Assembly: GCF_900106595.1 (NCBI RefSeq)
Contig: NZ_FNNC01000004.1
Coordinates: 148,305-212,304, forward strand
Reading direction: 5' to 3'
Length of the DNA stretch: 64,000 nt
Source of the DNA: Marinococcus luteus
Lineage (GTDB): Bacteria > Bacillota > Bacilli > Bacillales > Marinococcaceae
Position 1 is the stretch's first letter. Every line of letters starts with the position of its first letter. The position numbers and the translations under genes were made by a program. The notes beneath the pieces were generated by a model, which did not search any database, was not told the origin of the DNA, and saw nothing but the letters and a program-made list of their open reading frames with translations. Below, one piece after another: positions 39,975 to 49,816 of the stretch.

Positions 39975-40571
39975 TCAGTCTTCCTGCAGAAGATTTTGTC
40001 CCTGAACGCGCAGCTTTTCAAGCGCCTTGCCCCGATGGCTGATGCGGTGCTTTTCTTCTGCAGTCAGCTCTGCCATCGTTTTCCCGTAGTCCGGCAGATA
40101 AAACACAGGATCGTAGCCGAAGCCGTTATCCCCAGCTTTCGCTTCTGCTATTTCCCCTTCACATGTTCCCGTAAATGTATGCACGCTGCCGTCCGGAAAT
40201 GCCACAGCCAGTACACACACAAAACGGGCACTGCGACCGGTACGGGATACCTGCTCCATTTCATGTAACACTTTCTCTATATTCGCTTCATCATCTTTTT
40301 CTTCCCCCGCAAAACGTGCGGAGTAAACACCCGGGCGCCCGTCTAAGGCATCAATCTCCAGACCAGAATCGTCTGCAACCACCGTGCAGTTGAGTTGATC
40401 TCTTACAGCCTCTGCTTTAATAATGGCATTTTCTTCAAAGGTGGTGCCGGTTTCTGGAATATCATCAATATTTTTCTCCAGTAACGATTCCACTTTATAC
40501 TCACTGCCAAACATGTGTTCAAACTCTTTTACTTTTCCTGGGTTCTTCGTAGCTATCACTACCGTTTTCAT
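39975..40571 (-). CDS. rdgB: XTP/dITP diphosphatase RdgB (Ham1)
   Basis: Cleans non-canonical purine nucleotides (XTP, dITP, ITP) from the pool; 198 residues. Motifs are ATKNPGKVKEFEHMF (7-21), CTVVADDSGLEIDALDGRPG and the C-terminal SHRGKALEKL. The ATG shares bases with the rph stop, indicating coupled translation. Confidence 0.96.
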   Translation of the reverse strand: MKTVVIATKNPGKVKEFEHMFGSEYKVESLLEKNIDDIPETGTTFEENAIIKAEAVRDQLNCTVVADDSGLEIDALDGRPGVYSARFAGEEKDDEANIEKVLHEMEQVSRTGRSARFVCVLAVAFPDGSVHTFTGTCEGEIAEAKAGDNGFGYDPVFYLPDYGKTMAELTAEEKHRISHRGKALEKLRVQGQNLLQED

Positions 40572-41347
40572 TACAACACCCTTCCGCTGTCGTCATCTGA
40601 AAAGTTCTCCTGAATAGACGCTGCCGCAGGCCCGATAACCTGCTTTTGAAGCTGAATGATTTCATGCATCCCCGCCTCTGCAGAGTCGAGCATACTATTA
40701 AGCTGCCCTCTTGTGTACGAGGCTTCTTCGCCTGTGCCCTGTACTTCTACATACTCGCCTTTTCCAGTCATTACTACATTCATATCCACATTTGCCTGCG
40801 AATCTTCTGCATAGGCAAGGTCGAGGATAGTTTCCTGGTCAGCATTAAGGCCTACGGAAACCGCTGCTAAGTAATCTGTGATAGGAAAGCCTTTAAATTT
40901 CCCCTGCTCATGGTAAGACTGCACAGCCATAGCGAGAGCAATAAAAGCTCCTGTCACTGAAGCCGTACGCGTTCCCCCGTCTGCCTGGATTACGTCGCAG
41001 TCAATCCAGACGGTTCGTTCTCCGAGAAGCTTCAGGTCCACTACCGCCCGGAGAGCCCGCCCGATTAACCGCTGTATTTCCATCGTCCTTCCGGTAAGCT
41101 TGCCCCGGGCCGCTTCCCGAATATTACGGGTTTCGGTCGCTCTTGGAAGCATCGAATATTCAGCTGCGATCCATCCTCTCTTTTCCCCGCGCATAAAAGG
41201 CGGGACCCGCTCTTCAATACTCGCTGTGCAAATTACTTTTGTCTCCCCGAAGGATATCAGTACCGAACCCTCCGGATGCTTTAAATAATCAGTTTCAATT
41301 TGAATAGAACGAAGTTCATTCCATTCCCTTCCGTCCAATCGATTCAT
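40571..41347 (-). CDS. rph: Ribonuclease PH
   Basis: Phosphorolytic 3' to 5' exoribonuclease that trims tRNA ends; 258 residues. The start is ATG at 41345-41347, seven bases after AAAGGA. Motifs include [39 protein letters not shown] and [20 protein letters not shown]. It overlaps the murI 3' end by 32 bases. gerM, which separates murI and rph in B. subtilis, is missing. Confidence 0.97.
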   Translation of the reverse strand: MNRLDGREWNELRSIQIETDYLKHPEGSVLISFGETKVICTASIEERVPPFMRGEKRGWIAAEYSMLPRATETRNIREAARGKLTGRTMEIQRLIGRALRAVVDLKLLGERTVWIDCDVIQADGGTRTASVTGAFIALAMAVQSYHEQGKFKGFPITDYLAAVSVGLNADQETILDLAYAEDSQANVDMNVVMTGKGEYVEVQGTGEEASYTRGQLNSMLDSAEAGMHEIIQLQKQVIGPAAASIQENFSDDDSGRVL

Positions 41348-42185
41348 GCAATCTTCCTTTCTCTTCACTTCCAGCAAACCGGTCGTCAGTATCAAGTTGA
41401 ATAGATACCACCTGATTTATTTGCTGATCCATCCATTGGTTTGCTATGCTCCGAAATTCTTTTTCGGGTCCGGTAGTGTAAAACCTGTGAACCGGGGGAG
41501 TTTCTCCAGTATTTAACGTTTCATGATAATTAAGCAGCGTGCTTACTTCCCTGGCTGTTTCATCACCGGAGGAGATCAGCTGAATATCCGGTCCAACTGC
41601 CTCCTGTATTGCATCCTCGAGCAGCGGGTAATGAGTACAGCCTAAAATCAGCGTATCGTATGAATCTTGTTTTAATGGCAGGAGCGTCTGCTTTACAATA
41701 TCGAGAACGGCTCTGCCTTCGCATTGCCCCTGCTCTACGAGCGGCACGAAGGGCACACATGCAAGTGACGTAATTTCCACATCTTCATTAATAGATTTTA
41801 ACGCCCGCTCATAGGCACCGCTTTGAATGGTGCCGCTTGTGCCGATCACGGCCACCTGATCTGTTTTGGTCACCTTCAACGCGGATATAGCACCGGGCGT
41901 AATCACACCCACAACTGGAATATCCAATGCTTGTTTTACTTCCTCAAGCACTACAGCCGTTGCTGTATTGCAGGCAATCACGAGCATTTTAATATTTTCA
42001 GTCTGCAGCCGCGCAATCATCTGCCAGGTAAACTCCCTTACTTCCTCAATCGGCCGGGGCCCGTATGGACACCTGGCAGTATCACCTATGTATATCATTT
42101 CTTCTTTAGGCAGCTGCCTTAAAATTTCACGGGCAACAGTCAGGCCCCCAAGACCTGAATCAATAACGCCAATAGGTTGTTCCAT
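41316..42185 (-). CDS. murI: Glutamate racemase
   Basis: Makes D-glutamate for peptidoglycan; 289 residues. The catalytic cysteines are Cys72 in ACNTATA and one in [10 protein letters not shown] near 185. The N-terminal [17 protein letters not shown] and CPYGPRP are typical. GGAGAG lies eight bases before the ATG. The C-terminus runs about 20 residues past the usual end, into the rph coding region. It lies in the racE position of B. subtilis. Confidence 0.97.
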   Translation of the reverse strand: MEQPIGVIDSGLGGLTVAREILRQLPKEEMIYIGDTARCPYGPRPIEEVREFTWQMIARLQTENIKMLVIACNTATAVVLEEVKQALDIPVVGVITPGAISALKVTKTDQVAVIGTSGTIQSGAYERALKSINEDVEITSLACVPFVPLVEQGQCEGRAVLDIVKQTLLPLKQDSYDTLILGCTHYPLLEDAIQEAVGPDIQLISSGDETAREVSTLLNYHETLNTGETPPVHRFYTTGPEKEFRSIANQWMDQQINQVVSIQLDTDDRFAGSEEKGRLHESIGRKGME

Positions 42186-42365
42186 GTTTGCTTCTCTCCA
42201 TTTTCAGATCTGTGTTATCCGGCCTGGAATCATACAGGCTTTCTGATACCTGCCGGGCGGCACCGGAAATGCTGACAATTTTATAATGTCGGCTCAAAAG
42301 CTTTTTCAGCTGAGGAACGTCAACTTTTTCAGTATACAAGAAAATGCACGTTTCATCACCCACGA

Positions 42366-42400
42366 AAAAGCCTGGAACCTACCAACGGTTCCAGGCTTTT
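42366..42400 (-). terminator. Intrinsic terminator after ptsI
   Basis: A perfect 14-bp stem (42366-42379 with 42387-42400) with arms ending in CTTTT on both strands. It lies 19 bases past the ptsI stop. Confidence 0.9.
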
Positions 42401-42418
42401 CGTTTTCCTGATTTCAGC

Positions 42419-44140
42419 TTATTGAATGACAAAGCCTCTGCTTTCAACAAGTTCAGCAATTTCATCTGCTGTAGAACATTTCATTGCTTCTTCTACAAGG
42501 CCCTCTGCGTCCGTTTTTTTCAACGAACGGAGCTGGGTTCTTGCCGGAAGTACTGAGGTCGCACTCATGCTGAATTCATCCAACCCGAGCCCTAAAAGAA
42601 GAGGGACCGCTACAGGCTCGCCGGCCATTTCGCCGCACATGCCTGCCCACTTGCCTTCTTTATGAGCAGCATCGATCACATTTTTAACTAAACGAAGGAT
42701 CGCCGGGTGATAAGGCTGATACAAATGAGCTACTTTTTCACTCATTCGGTCTGCAGCGAGAGTGTATTGGATCAAATCGTTTGTGCCAATACTGAAGAAA
42801 TCCACTTCTTTAGCAAAAATTTCTGCTGCTGCTGCTGTGGAAGGAATTTCTACCATAATACCCACTTCAATATCATCGGAGACTTCGATGTTTTCATCCT
42901 GCAGCTCTTTCTTAGCTTCTGCAAGCATCGATTTTGCCTCACGCACTTCTTCTACTGTTGCCACCATTGGGAACATAATTTTTAATTTCCCATAAGAACT
43001 GGCCCGCAGCAGAGCGCGGAGCTGCGTCCGGAACATATCCTTCTCTTCAAGGCAGAGCCGGATCGCACGAAAACCGAGAAATGGATTCATTTCTTTTGGC
43101 AGATCCAGATAAGGGAGCTCTTTGTCACCGCCGATATCAAGTGTACGTATAACGACTGGCTTTCCCTCCATACGCTCAAGCACTTCTTTATAAGCTTCAA
43201 ACTGCTCTTCTTCGGAAGGAAGTTCATTTCGTCCCATATACAAAAACTCTGTCCGGTACAAACCGATACCTTCAGCGCCGTTGGATAAAACACCGTCGAG
43301 ATCATTCGGGGTGCCGATATTAGCTGCTAATTCCACCGTGTGCCCGTCTTCTGTTTTTGTCGGTTCGTTGACGAACTTCGCCCACTCTTCTTTCTGGCGG
43401 TTAAACTGCTCGAGCTTTTCTTTATACTCCTGCACTTCATCGTCGCTCGGGTTGACGATTACCCGGCCCTCGAGGCCGTCAACAATCAAAAGATCGTCCT
43501 GATTAATCGTGCCCGTTGCTTCTTTCGTTCCCACTACAGCCGGAATTTCCATCGATCTGGCCATAATCGCAGAGTGGGAAGTACGCCCGCCGATGTCTGT
43601 AGCAAACCCCCGCACATATTCATTCAATTGAGCAGTATCCGACGGAGTCAGATCGTCAGCAATAACGACTACTTCCTGATCAATCGTTGCCAGACTGGTG
43701 TTTTCGAGACCAAACAAATGCATGAGTACACGCTTTGACACGTCCCGGATATCTGCAGCACGCTCTTTCATGTATTCATTATCCATGTTCTCAAACATAT
43801 CTACATACATGTTCGCTACTTCACTGAGAGCATATTCTGCATTGGCACTTTCCTCTGTAATTTTACTGGAGACGCCGTCCATAATCTCAGGGTCTTCCAG
43901 CACGAGCAGATGTGCAGAGAAAATCTCAGCCTGATCTTCTCCGATGTCCTGAAGTGTTTTTTCTTTAATAACCTGAAGTTCCTGCTTGGACTCCTGGACT
44001 GCTTCTTTAAATCTTGCAATTTCGTCCTGGGCGTTATCCACCGGTTGTTTACTTACATCCAATTCCGGTTGTTCCAAAAGAAAAGCTTTTGCAATCGCTA
44101 TTCCTTTTGAGGCAGCAATTCCGGTCAGGCTGGCACTCAT
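42419..44140 (-). CDS. ptsI: PTS enzyme I
   Basis: Phosphoenolpyruvate-protein phosphotransferase, first phosphate carrier of the sugar PTS; 573 residues. The phospho-acceptor His lies in [21 protein letters not shown] near 190. The PEP-binding C-terminal barrel shows [49 protein letters not shown] and GMCGEMAG. Its ATG overlaps the ptsH stop. In B. subtilis ptsHI is elsewhere on the chromosome. Confidence 0.98.
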   Translation of the reverse strand: MSASLTGIAASKGIAIAKAFLLEQPELDVSKQPVDNAQDEIARFKEAVQESKQELQVIKEKTLQDIGEDQAEIFSAHLLVLEDPEIMDGVSSKITEESANAEYALSEVANMYVDMFENMDNEYMKERAADIRDVSKRVLMHLFGLENTSLATIDQEVVVIADDLTPSDTAQLNEYVRGFATDIGGRTSHSAIMARSMEIPAVVGTKEATGTINQDDLLIVDGLEGRVIVNPSDDEVQEYKEKLEQFNRQKEEWAKFVNEPTKTEDGHTVELAANIGTPNDLDGVLSNGAEGIGLYRTEFLYMGRNELPSEEEQFEAYKEVLERMEGKPVVIRTLDIGGDKELPYLDLPKEMNPFLGFRAIRLCLEEKDMFRTQLRALLRASSYGKLKIMFPMVATVEEVREAKSMLAEAKKELQDENIEVSDDIEVGIMVEIPSTAAAAEIFAKEVDFFSIGTNDLIQYTLAADRMSEKVAHLYQPYHPAILRLVKNVIDAAHKEGKWAGMCGEMAGEPVAVPLLLGLGLDEFSMSATSVLPARTQLRSLKKTDAEGLVEEAMKCSTADEIAELVESRGFVIQ

Positions 44141-44403
44141 TATTCTCCGAGCCCTTCTTTAATTACCTGATCCACTGCTTCCATGGCTTCTTCTTCGTCG
44201 TTACCTTCAATTTTAACCGTGACTTCGGAGCCTTTTCCAACACCAAGGGACATAACACCCATGATGGATTTAAGGTTTACCGATTTGCCGTTATATTCTA
44301 AAGAAATATCTGAAGAAAACTGGCCGGCTTTGTTTACGAGCTGCGTCGCTGGACGCGCGTGAATTCCTGTTTCGTTTGTAATAGTAAATGTTTTTTCCTG
44401 CAT
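44140..44403 (-). CDS. ptsH: HPr phosphocarrier protein
   Basis: PTS carrier of 87 residues with the enzyme I-phosphorylated His15 in TGIHARPAT and the HPr-kinase site Ser46 in [12 protein letters not shown]. Ser46 implies CcpA/HPr-type catabolite control. AAGGGG precedes the ATG. Confidence 0.98.
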   Translation of the reverse strand: MQEKTFTITNETGIHARPATQLVNKAGQFSSDISLEYNGKSVNLKSIMGVMSLGVGKGSEVTVKIEGNDEEEAMEAVDQVIKEGLGE

Positions 44404-44485
44404 GATTCATACCCCTTTTCAATATAGATCGCTTTCAATAAGAAATGCGCACCATGTGCACTTTTCTCGAAAGCAGGCTTTTTAT

Positions 44486-44514
44486 ATTGTACTTCACCCT
44501 TAATAAAGTCGCAA
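44486..44514 (-). promoter_or_regulatory. Promoter of ptsHI
   Basis: -35 TTGCGA (44509-44514), 17-bp spacer, -10 TACAAT (44486-44491). The 343-base gene-free stretch 44404-44746 also holds a second extended -10 (TGGTACAAT) about 110 bases upstream and the sdhB terminator; nothing else is evident. Confidence 0.78.
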
Positions 44515-44710
44515 CTGCGAACTGCTCTATAAATCCAGAGCATACGGTGCACTGCTTTATCAGCGGTTTCAGTATGTAAATACTGTTACATTGTACCACT
44601 CTGATTTACGGGAAACAAGAATAGACGCAGTGGCCGCCTCCTTCAGACAACCGCCAGGCTTTTCCGCCTTTTTGCCGGGCACGGCGTGTCTATAATTTTC
44701 ATATGACATA

Positions 44711-44740
44711 AATAAAAAGACAGCCCGCAGGCTGCCTTTT
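44711..44740 (-). terminator. Intrinsic terminator after sdhB
   Basis: AAAAG-CAGCC pairs with GGCTG-CTTTT around one opposed mismatch (44715-44725 with 44730-44740), followed on the minus strand by TTTTTATT. It lies 6 bases past the sdhB stop. Confidence 0.9.
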
Positions 44741-44746
44741 TATCAA

Positions 44747-45544
44747 TTAGTTCCCGCCGCCAAAAAAGTTTTTAAACGACTGGATATTTGTTTCACGGTT
44801 CATGGCAGCAATGGAGGTTGTTAAAGGAATTCCCTTCGGACATACTTCCACACAGTTTTGGGCGTTACTGCAGCCGCTGATCCCGCCTTCACCCATCAAG
44901 GCTTCCAGACGTTCGGATTTGTTCATTTCCCCTGTCGGATGGGAGTTGAACAGGCGAACCTGGGAAATAGCCGCTGGACCGATGAACGAAGAGTCATCGT
45001 TTACGTTCGGGCAGGCCTCGAGACACACGCCGCACGTCATACATTTGGAGAGCTCATACGACCACTGGCGTTTATTTTCGGCCATTCTCGGTCCGGGACC
45101 AAGATCATACGTACCGTCAATTGGAATCCATGCTTTAACCTTTTTCAGGGAATCAAACATCCGGCTTCTGTCCACCTGAAGGTCTCTCATGACCGGGAAT
45201 GTCTTCATCGGCTCCAGACGGATCGGCTGTTCAAGCTGATCAATCAGGGCCGTACAGGACTGACGTGCTGTCCCGTTAACAATCATCGAACATGCGCCGC
45301 ATACTTCCTCGAGACAGTTCATATCCCAGATGACAGGATTGGCCTGGTTGCCCTGGCTGTCGACAGGGTTTCTGCGGATTTCCATCAGTGCGGAAATGAC
45401 GTTCATGTTCTCTCTGTAAGGAACTTCAAACTCCTGATCATAGGAAGGACTGTCCGGGTCATCCTGCCGGGTAATAATAAACTTCACTTTTTTGGTGTCG
45501 GTTTTTTCTGCGTTACGCGTTTCTTGCGCTTGTGCATCACTCAT
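44747..45544 (-). CDS. sdhB: Succinate dehydrogenase iron-sulfur subunit
   Basis: Carries electrons from SdhA to the quinone site; 265 residues. The [2Fe-2S] cysteines are in CLEEVCGACSMIVNG. The C-terminal ferredoxin domain has CMTCGVCLEACPNV and CSNAQNCVEVCPKGIPL for the [4Fe-4S] and [3Fe-4S] clusters. The ATG overlaps the sdhA stop. Confidence 0.97.
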   Translation of the reverse strand: MSDAQAQETRNAEKTDTKKVKFIITRQDDPDSPSYDQEFEVPYRENMNVISALMEIRRNPVDSQGNQANPVIWDMNCLEEVCGACSMIVNGTARQSCTALIDQLEQPIRLEPMKTFPVMRDLQVDRSRMFDSLKKVKAWIPIDGTYDLGPGPRMAENKRQWSYELSKCMTCGVCLEACPNVNDDSSFIGPAAISQVRLFNSHPTGEMNKSERLEALMGEGGISGCSNAQNCVEVCPKGIPLTTSIAAMNRETNIQSFKNFFGGGN

Positions 45545-47322
45545 TAGTTACTTGCTCCCTTCTCAGAAGATGCTTTTCCTTGGGAATAATCCCGTTTTCT
45601 CGGCTTGATCAGCGAGGTGTCAACTTCTTCGTACTCAAATTCCGGATGATTGGTCTGCGGATTGTACTGAGCCTTCGTTGTTTTCAGGAAGTCTTCATCA
45701 TTACGCTCCGGAAACTCCGGCTTATAGTGAGCTCCCCGGCTTTCATTACGGTGATAAGCTCCCAGAGTCATCACGCGGGCCAGGTGGATCATTCCTTTAA
45801 GTTGACGGGTGAACATTGCCGCATGATTATTCCATTTGGAGCTGTCATGCATGTTAATGTTCTCCCAGCGTTCGAGAAGCTCCTGGAGTTTATCGTCTGT
45901 TTCGAGAAGCTTATCATTTTGCCGGACCACAGTCATATTGTTTGTCATCCATTCACCGAGTTCGTTATGAAGTGCGTAGGCATTCTCAGTGCCGTCCATG
46001 TTCATAATTTTGTCGAACTCCTGCTGCTCTTCCTGTTTCTTTGTTTCAAAAAGCGAAGAAGAAAGATCTTCCGCTGATTTTTCCAGACTGTTGGCATACT
46101 CCACCGCGTTCGGCCCGGCAACCATCCCGCCGTATATAGAGGAAAGCAGGGAGTTTGCTCCGAGACGGTTACCGCCGTGCTGGGTGTAGTCGCACTCCCC
46201 GGCAGCGAAAATACCCGGAATGTTTGTCATTTGGTTATAGTCAACCCACATGCCGCCCATCGAATAGTGTACGGCAGGGAAGATTTTCATTGGTACCTTC
46301 CGCGGATCGTCGCCCATGAACTTTTCATAGATTTCCATAATTCCGCCAAGCTTTACGTCGAGCTCATGCGGATCTTTATGGGAAAGATCCAGGTAAACCA
46401 TGTTTTCCCCATTGATACCCAGTTTTTGGTTAACACAGACATCAAAGATTTCACGCGTGGCAATGTCCCGCGGCACCAGGTTGCCGTAGGCCGGGTATTT
46501 TTCCTCAAGGAAGTACCAGGGCTTGCCATCTTTGTATGTCCAGATACGTCCGCCTTCCCCACGCGCAGATTCACTCATAAGCCGGAGTTTATCATCGCCG
46601 GGAATTGCAGTCGGGTGGATCTGGATAAATTCACCGTTGGCATAATTGACCCCCTGCAGATAAAGCGAAGAGGCCGCAAATCCGGTGTTGATCATGGAGT
46701 TCGTAGATTTACCGAAAATGATGCCGGGACCACCTGTAGCCATAATGATCGCGTCAGCCCGGAATGTTTCAATTTCCATTGAACGCAGGTTTTGGGCAGC
46801 AATCCCTTTACAGGCTTGTTCCTCATCCAGAATAGCCGAAAGAAATTCCCATCCCTCATATTTGTTGACAAGTCCTTCTACTTCATAACGGCGAACCTGC
46901 TCATCCAGCGCGTACAACAGCTGTTGGCCAGTCGTTGCTCCAGCGTAAGCTGTACGGTGAAACTGGGTGCCGCCGAAACGGCGGAAGTCGAGCAGTCCTT
47001 CCGGTGTCCGGTTGAACATAACGCCCATGCGGTCCATCAGGTGAATGATCCCCGGAGCCGCTTCTGTCATAGCTTTCACTGGAGGCTGGTTTGCCAGAAA
47101 GTCGCCCCCGTATACAGTGTCATCAAAGTGCTCCCACGGGGAGTCGCCTTCCCCTTTTGTATTGACGGCGCCGTTCATGCCGCCCTGAGCACAAACAGAG
47201 TGAGAACGTTTTACCGGTACAATTGAAAATAAGTCCACTTGAGAACCTGCTTCAGCGGCCTTGATTGTTGCCATCAGTCCTGCCAGTCCGCCGCCTACGA
47301 CAATAACTTTTCCATTACTCAT
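45544..47322 (-). CDS. sdhA: Succinate dehydrogenase flavoprotein subunit
   Basis: Oxidises succinate to fumarate; 592 residues. The FAD motif VVGGGLAGLMATIKAAE is at residues 8-24. The covalent-FAD histidine lies at about 41 in KRSHSVCAQGGMNGA. Substrate residues are in HPTAIPGDDKLRLMSESARGEGG and the active-site Arg region. It is the middle gene of sdhCAB. Confidence 0.97.
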   Translation of the reverse strand: MSNGKVIVVGGGLAGLMATIKAAEAGSQVDLFSIVPVKRSHSVCAQGGMNGAVNTKGEGDSPWEHFDDTVYGGDFLANQPPVKAMTEAAPGIIHLMDRMGVMFNRTPEGLLDFRRFGGTQFHRTAYAGATTGQQLLYALDEQVRRYEVEGLVNKYEGWEFLSAILDEEQACKGIAAQNLRSMEIETFRADAIIMATGGPGIIFGKSTNSMINTGFAASSLYLQGVNYANGEFIQIHPTAIPGDDKLRLMSESARGEGGRIWTYKDGKPWYFLEEKYPAYGNLVPRDIATREIFDVCVNQKLGINGENMVYLDLSHKDPHELDVKLGGIMEIYEKFMGDDPRKVPMKIFPAVHYSMGGMWVDYNQMTNIPGIFAAGECDYTQHGGNRLGANSLLSSIYGGMVAGPNAVEYANSLEKSAEDLSSSLFETKKQEEQQEFDKIMNMDGTENAYALHNELGEWMTNNMTVVRQNDKLLETDDKLQELLERWENINMHDSSKWNNHAAMFTRQLKGMIHLARVMTLGAYHRNESRGAHYKPEFPERNDEDFLKTTKAQYNPQTNHPEFEYEEVDTSLIKPRKRDYSQGKASSEKGASN

Positions 47323-47361
47323 GCGGATGTTTCACTCCTTTAGTTTATTTAAAAACCGATC

Positions 47362-47979
47362 TTATACGAATGCGAAAATAGCACGAAGGCCAATCACAGA
47401 CATTGCTACGAAAACGACCAAAGTGAAGTATGTTGCAGCCAGCTGGGCTTTTGGTGTAACCGTAATACCCCATGTAACCAAAAAGGACCATAAACCGTTT
47501 GAAAAGTGGAATGTAGCAGCCAGTATACCTACGATGTAAAATGCGAGCATCCAAGGGTTCGCTACGATATCAGCCATCATCTGATAGTTTACATCAGCAC
47601 CGAAAAACTGTGCCTGCACCCATGTGTCCCAAACGTGCCAGGTAATAAACACTAACAGGAATACCCCGGTGATACGCTGGAAAATGTACATCCAGTTACG
47701 AAAGTAGCCGAAGCGCTTCGCATTTGCCTTACCCTGAAATACGATAAAAAGTCCATAAATCCCGTGAAACAATATAGGAATATAAATGAGAAACATTTCT
47801 AAAAAGATACGAAACGGTAAATTTTCCATAAAGTGAGCCGCTCCGTTAAACGCTTCAGCACTCCTGGTCGCGAAATGGTTTATTACGAAGTGCTGCATCA
47901 AAAATAGTCCAATTGGAATAATACCAAGAAGCGAGTGCAGCCTCCTGGCGGCAAATTCCTTATTTAAAGCCATATTCAT
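47362..47979 (-). CDS. sdhC: Succinate dehydrogenase cytochrome b558 subunit
   Basis: Membrane anchor of the Bacillus-type complex II with a single SdhC subunit; 205 residues and five membrane segments. Haem-ligand histidines are plausible in FLMQHFVINHF, LFHGIYGLFIVF, FITWHVWDTW and TFHFSNGLWSF. It is the first gene of sdhCAB behind a strong promoter. Confidence 0.96.
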   Translation of the reverse strand: MNMALNKEFAARRLHSLLGIIPIGLFLMQHFVINHFATRSAEAFNGAAHFMENLPFRIFLEMFLIYIPILFHGIYGLFIVFQGKANAKRFGYFRNWMYIFQRITGVFLLVFITWHVWDTWVQAQFFGADVNYQMMADIVANPWMLAFYIVGILAATFHFSNGLWSFLVTWGITVTPKAQLAATYFTLVVFVAMSVIGLRAIFAFV

Positions 47980-48238
47980 CCTCCTCCATTAGCATAAAAA
48001 TTCTCTCCATCCTGTTTTTTCCGCTTGCTTTCTTTTCCGGCTCCATTACCCCCCTGCTGAACTTTCCATTGCCCGTACAATAAACAGAATTAAAGCCTTC
48101 TGTTTTCTATGTACTTGTGTGCAGGCCGTGTCTCCTGTTTCTTTTCCTTTTTGCAAAATGCATATGCATGCACGATACAACCAATTAGTCAAAATATGGA
48201 AAAGAAATATTCAAGGAATTGTACGAAACGTTACGTTA

Positions 48239-48267
48239 ATTGTACTCCCCCTAAAATTGCCCGTCAA
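48239..48267 (-). promoter_or_regulatory. Promoter of sdhCAB
   Basis: -35 TTGACG (48262-48267), 17-bp spacer, -10 TACAAT (48239-48244). The transcript leader is about 250 nt. In the 381-base gene-free stretch 47980-48360, palindromic sites such as ATGCATATGCAT near 48160 and AACGTTACGTT near 48227 lie downstream of the start point. Their function is unknown. Confidence 0.85.
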
Positions 48268-48338
48268 GAAAACGTATACAGCATTTTAAATGTACATTAT
48301 TCATCCTTTATACGATTCATTTCCACGGCAATAAAGAG

Positions 48339-48362
48339 AGCCGGAGACTCCTTTCTCCGGCT
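48339..48362 (-). terminator. Hairpin at the 3' end of the potassium transporter gene
   Basis: AGCCGGAGA/TCTCCGGCT (48339-48347 with 48354-48362). The stem overlaps the stop codon. On the minus strand it is followed by CTCTTTATTG, a weak T-tract. Confidence 0.65.
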
Positions 48363-49710
48363 ATCCAATAATCATGCGTTCTGTTGGATATCTATAATGC
48401 GATTTCGTTTCTTTCTTTTTCACCGAGAATAAGAATACGAGTATTCCCACCCGCCCGATAAACATCAAGCACATGAGCAGTACATGACTCGGAGTGGAAA
48501 AATCATCCGTCAGCCCTGTCGAAAGCCCACAAGTTCCAAAGGCCGAGCTTGTTTCAAAAATAATATCAATTAATTCCACTTCCGCATTGCCGCGTTCGAA
48601 TGCGCTGATTAAAGTAATCGCAGCCAATAAACCTACAATGAAAAAGGAAATAACAATAAATGTCCGCTGTTTGTCCTCCGGGTCAATTTGGCGGTTAAAT
48701 ACTTTTACATCCGAGCGTCCAAGCGCAAAGCTCCGAATCGTTAAAAACATTACAGCAAGTGTCGTCGTCCGGATGCCTCCCCCGACACTCGACGGACTCG
48801 CCCCAATAACCATCAATCCGGACATCAGCAAAAGAGTCGGGAGAGAAAACGCCGAAACATCCATTACCGATAACCCGGCACTCCTTGTGGTCGCTGAGTT
48901 AAACATCGAAAAGAAAAACTGCTGATGCCAGGCCATGCCATCATAATAAAAGCCGAATTCAAGCGCCCATATGCTGACGGCACCGAGCACAAACACGAGA
49001 AAGTACGTCGTAGTCGTCACTTTCGTAAACAGGCTGAAATTAAATCGTTCTCTGTTTGTCAAATATTCCCTGACCTCCATCAGAACCGGAAAGCCAATGG
49101 CCCCGGCAAAAATCAAAGTCATAACAACAAACAAAACATAGTAGTCTTCTGCAAATGGAATAAGCGACTGCCCGGTGACATCAAAGCCGGCATTGGTAAA
49201 TGCACTCAGTGCGGCAAAGCCTCCCTGATAATAAGCTTCCCACGTCGAGTCAAAATAACGCAGAAAGTATGTACCCAGTATCAGCATACCCATTGCTTCA
49301 ATCCCTAAAGCCAGAAGCAATATGTTTCTCATCAACTTGACCATCCCCGAAAACTTATACTGATTTTGGTCCACCATAATCAGTAACCGCTGGGATAAAT
49401 TAATTTTTCTTCCAAAAACCATCCACACGAATGTGCCCAGAGACATAATTCCAATGCCGCCCACCTGCATCGCCAGTGCTAAAAACGCAATTCCAACAGC
49501 GCTCAGGGTGTCAGACACCTGAATGACTGTCAGACCTGTTACGCTCACGGCGGATACTGAGGTGAACAAAGCTTCTATATATGTTAATTCATGCCCCGGC
49601 TGATGCGAAATCGGCAGCCAGAGCAGTAAACTGAACAGCAGCATTGAAAAAACGTAGGCACCGATGATCATGCGAAATGGTGTCATTTTTTCTGCAAAAA
49701 TATTTTTCAT
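48361..49710 (-). CDS. KtrB/TrkH-family potassium transporter subunit
   Basis: Membrane K+ (possibly Na+-coupled) transporter, 449 residues. The start is ATG at 49708-49710, six bases after GGAGGG. The four MPM repeats of the SKT superfamily are recognisable by selectivity loops such as SVSAVSVTGLTVIQ, FTNAGFDVTG, STTRSAGLSV-like NSATTRSAGLSVMD and TSSAFGTCGLSTGL. The SSVGGGIRTTT gate segment is also visible. No KtrA/KtrC cytosolic partner is adjacent. K+ uptake suits osmotic and pH adaptation. B. subtilis has no such gene in this position. Confidence 0.92.
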   Translation of the reverse strand: MKNIFAEKMTPFRMIIGAYVFSMLLFSLLLWLPISHQPGHELTYIEALFTSVSAVSVTGLTVIQVSDTLSAVGIAFLALAMQVGGIGIMSLGTFVWMVFGRKINLSQRLLIMVDQNQYKFSGMVKLMRNILLLALGIEAMGMLILGTYFLRYFDSTWEAYYQGGFAALSAFTNAGFDVTGQSLIPFAEDYYVLFVVMTLIFAGAIGFPVLMEVREYLTNRERFNFSLFTKVTTTTYFLVFVLGAVSIWALEFGFYYDGMAWHQQFFFSMFNSATTRSAGLSVMDVSAFSLPTLLLMSGLMVIGASPSSVGGGIRTTTLAVMFLTIRSFALGRSDVKVFNRQIDPEDKQRTFIVISFFIVGLLAAITLISAFERGNAEVELIDIIFETSSAFGTCGLSTGLTDDFSTPSHVLLMCLMFIGRVGILVFLFSVKKKETKSHYRYPTERMIIG

Positions 49711-49767
49711 ATCGGTCCCTCCGTCATAATCGTGCATTAGTATATCATGTATGATTTTGGGAATCTA

Positions 49768-49796
49768 TAGAGATTTCCAACTCCAGCATGTATAAT
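49768..49796 (+). promoter_or_regulatory. Promoter of yslB
   Basis: -10 TATAAT (49791-49796), 17-bp spacer, weak -35 TAGAGA (49768-49773). It is the only plus-strand promoter I support, and it faces away from the potassium transporter gene. Confidence 0.6.
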
Positions 49797-49816
49797 ATTA
49801 GGTGAAGAAAGTGGTG

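Noticed and set aside
42160-42363. 67-codon minus-strand frame (GTG start) between the ptsI terminator and murI
   Set aside because: There is no ribosome site before the GTG, it runs into the murI start, and a TATACT promoter-like element for murI lies inside it. It is more likely a leader than a gene, though not excluded.
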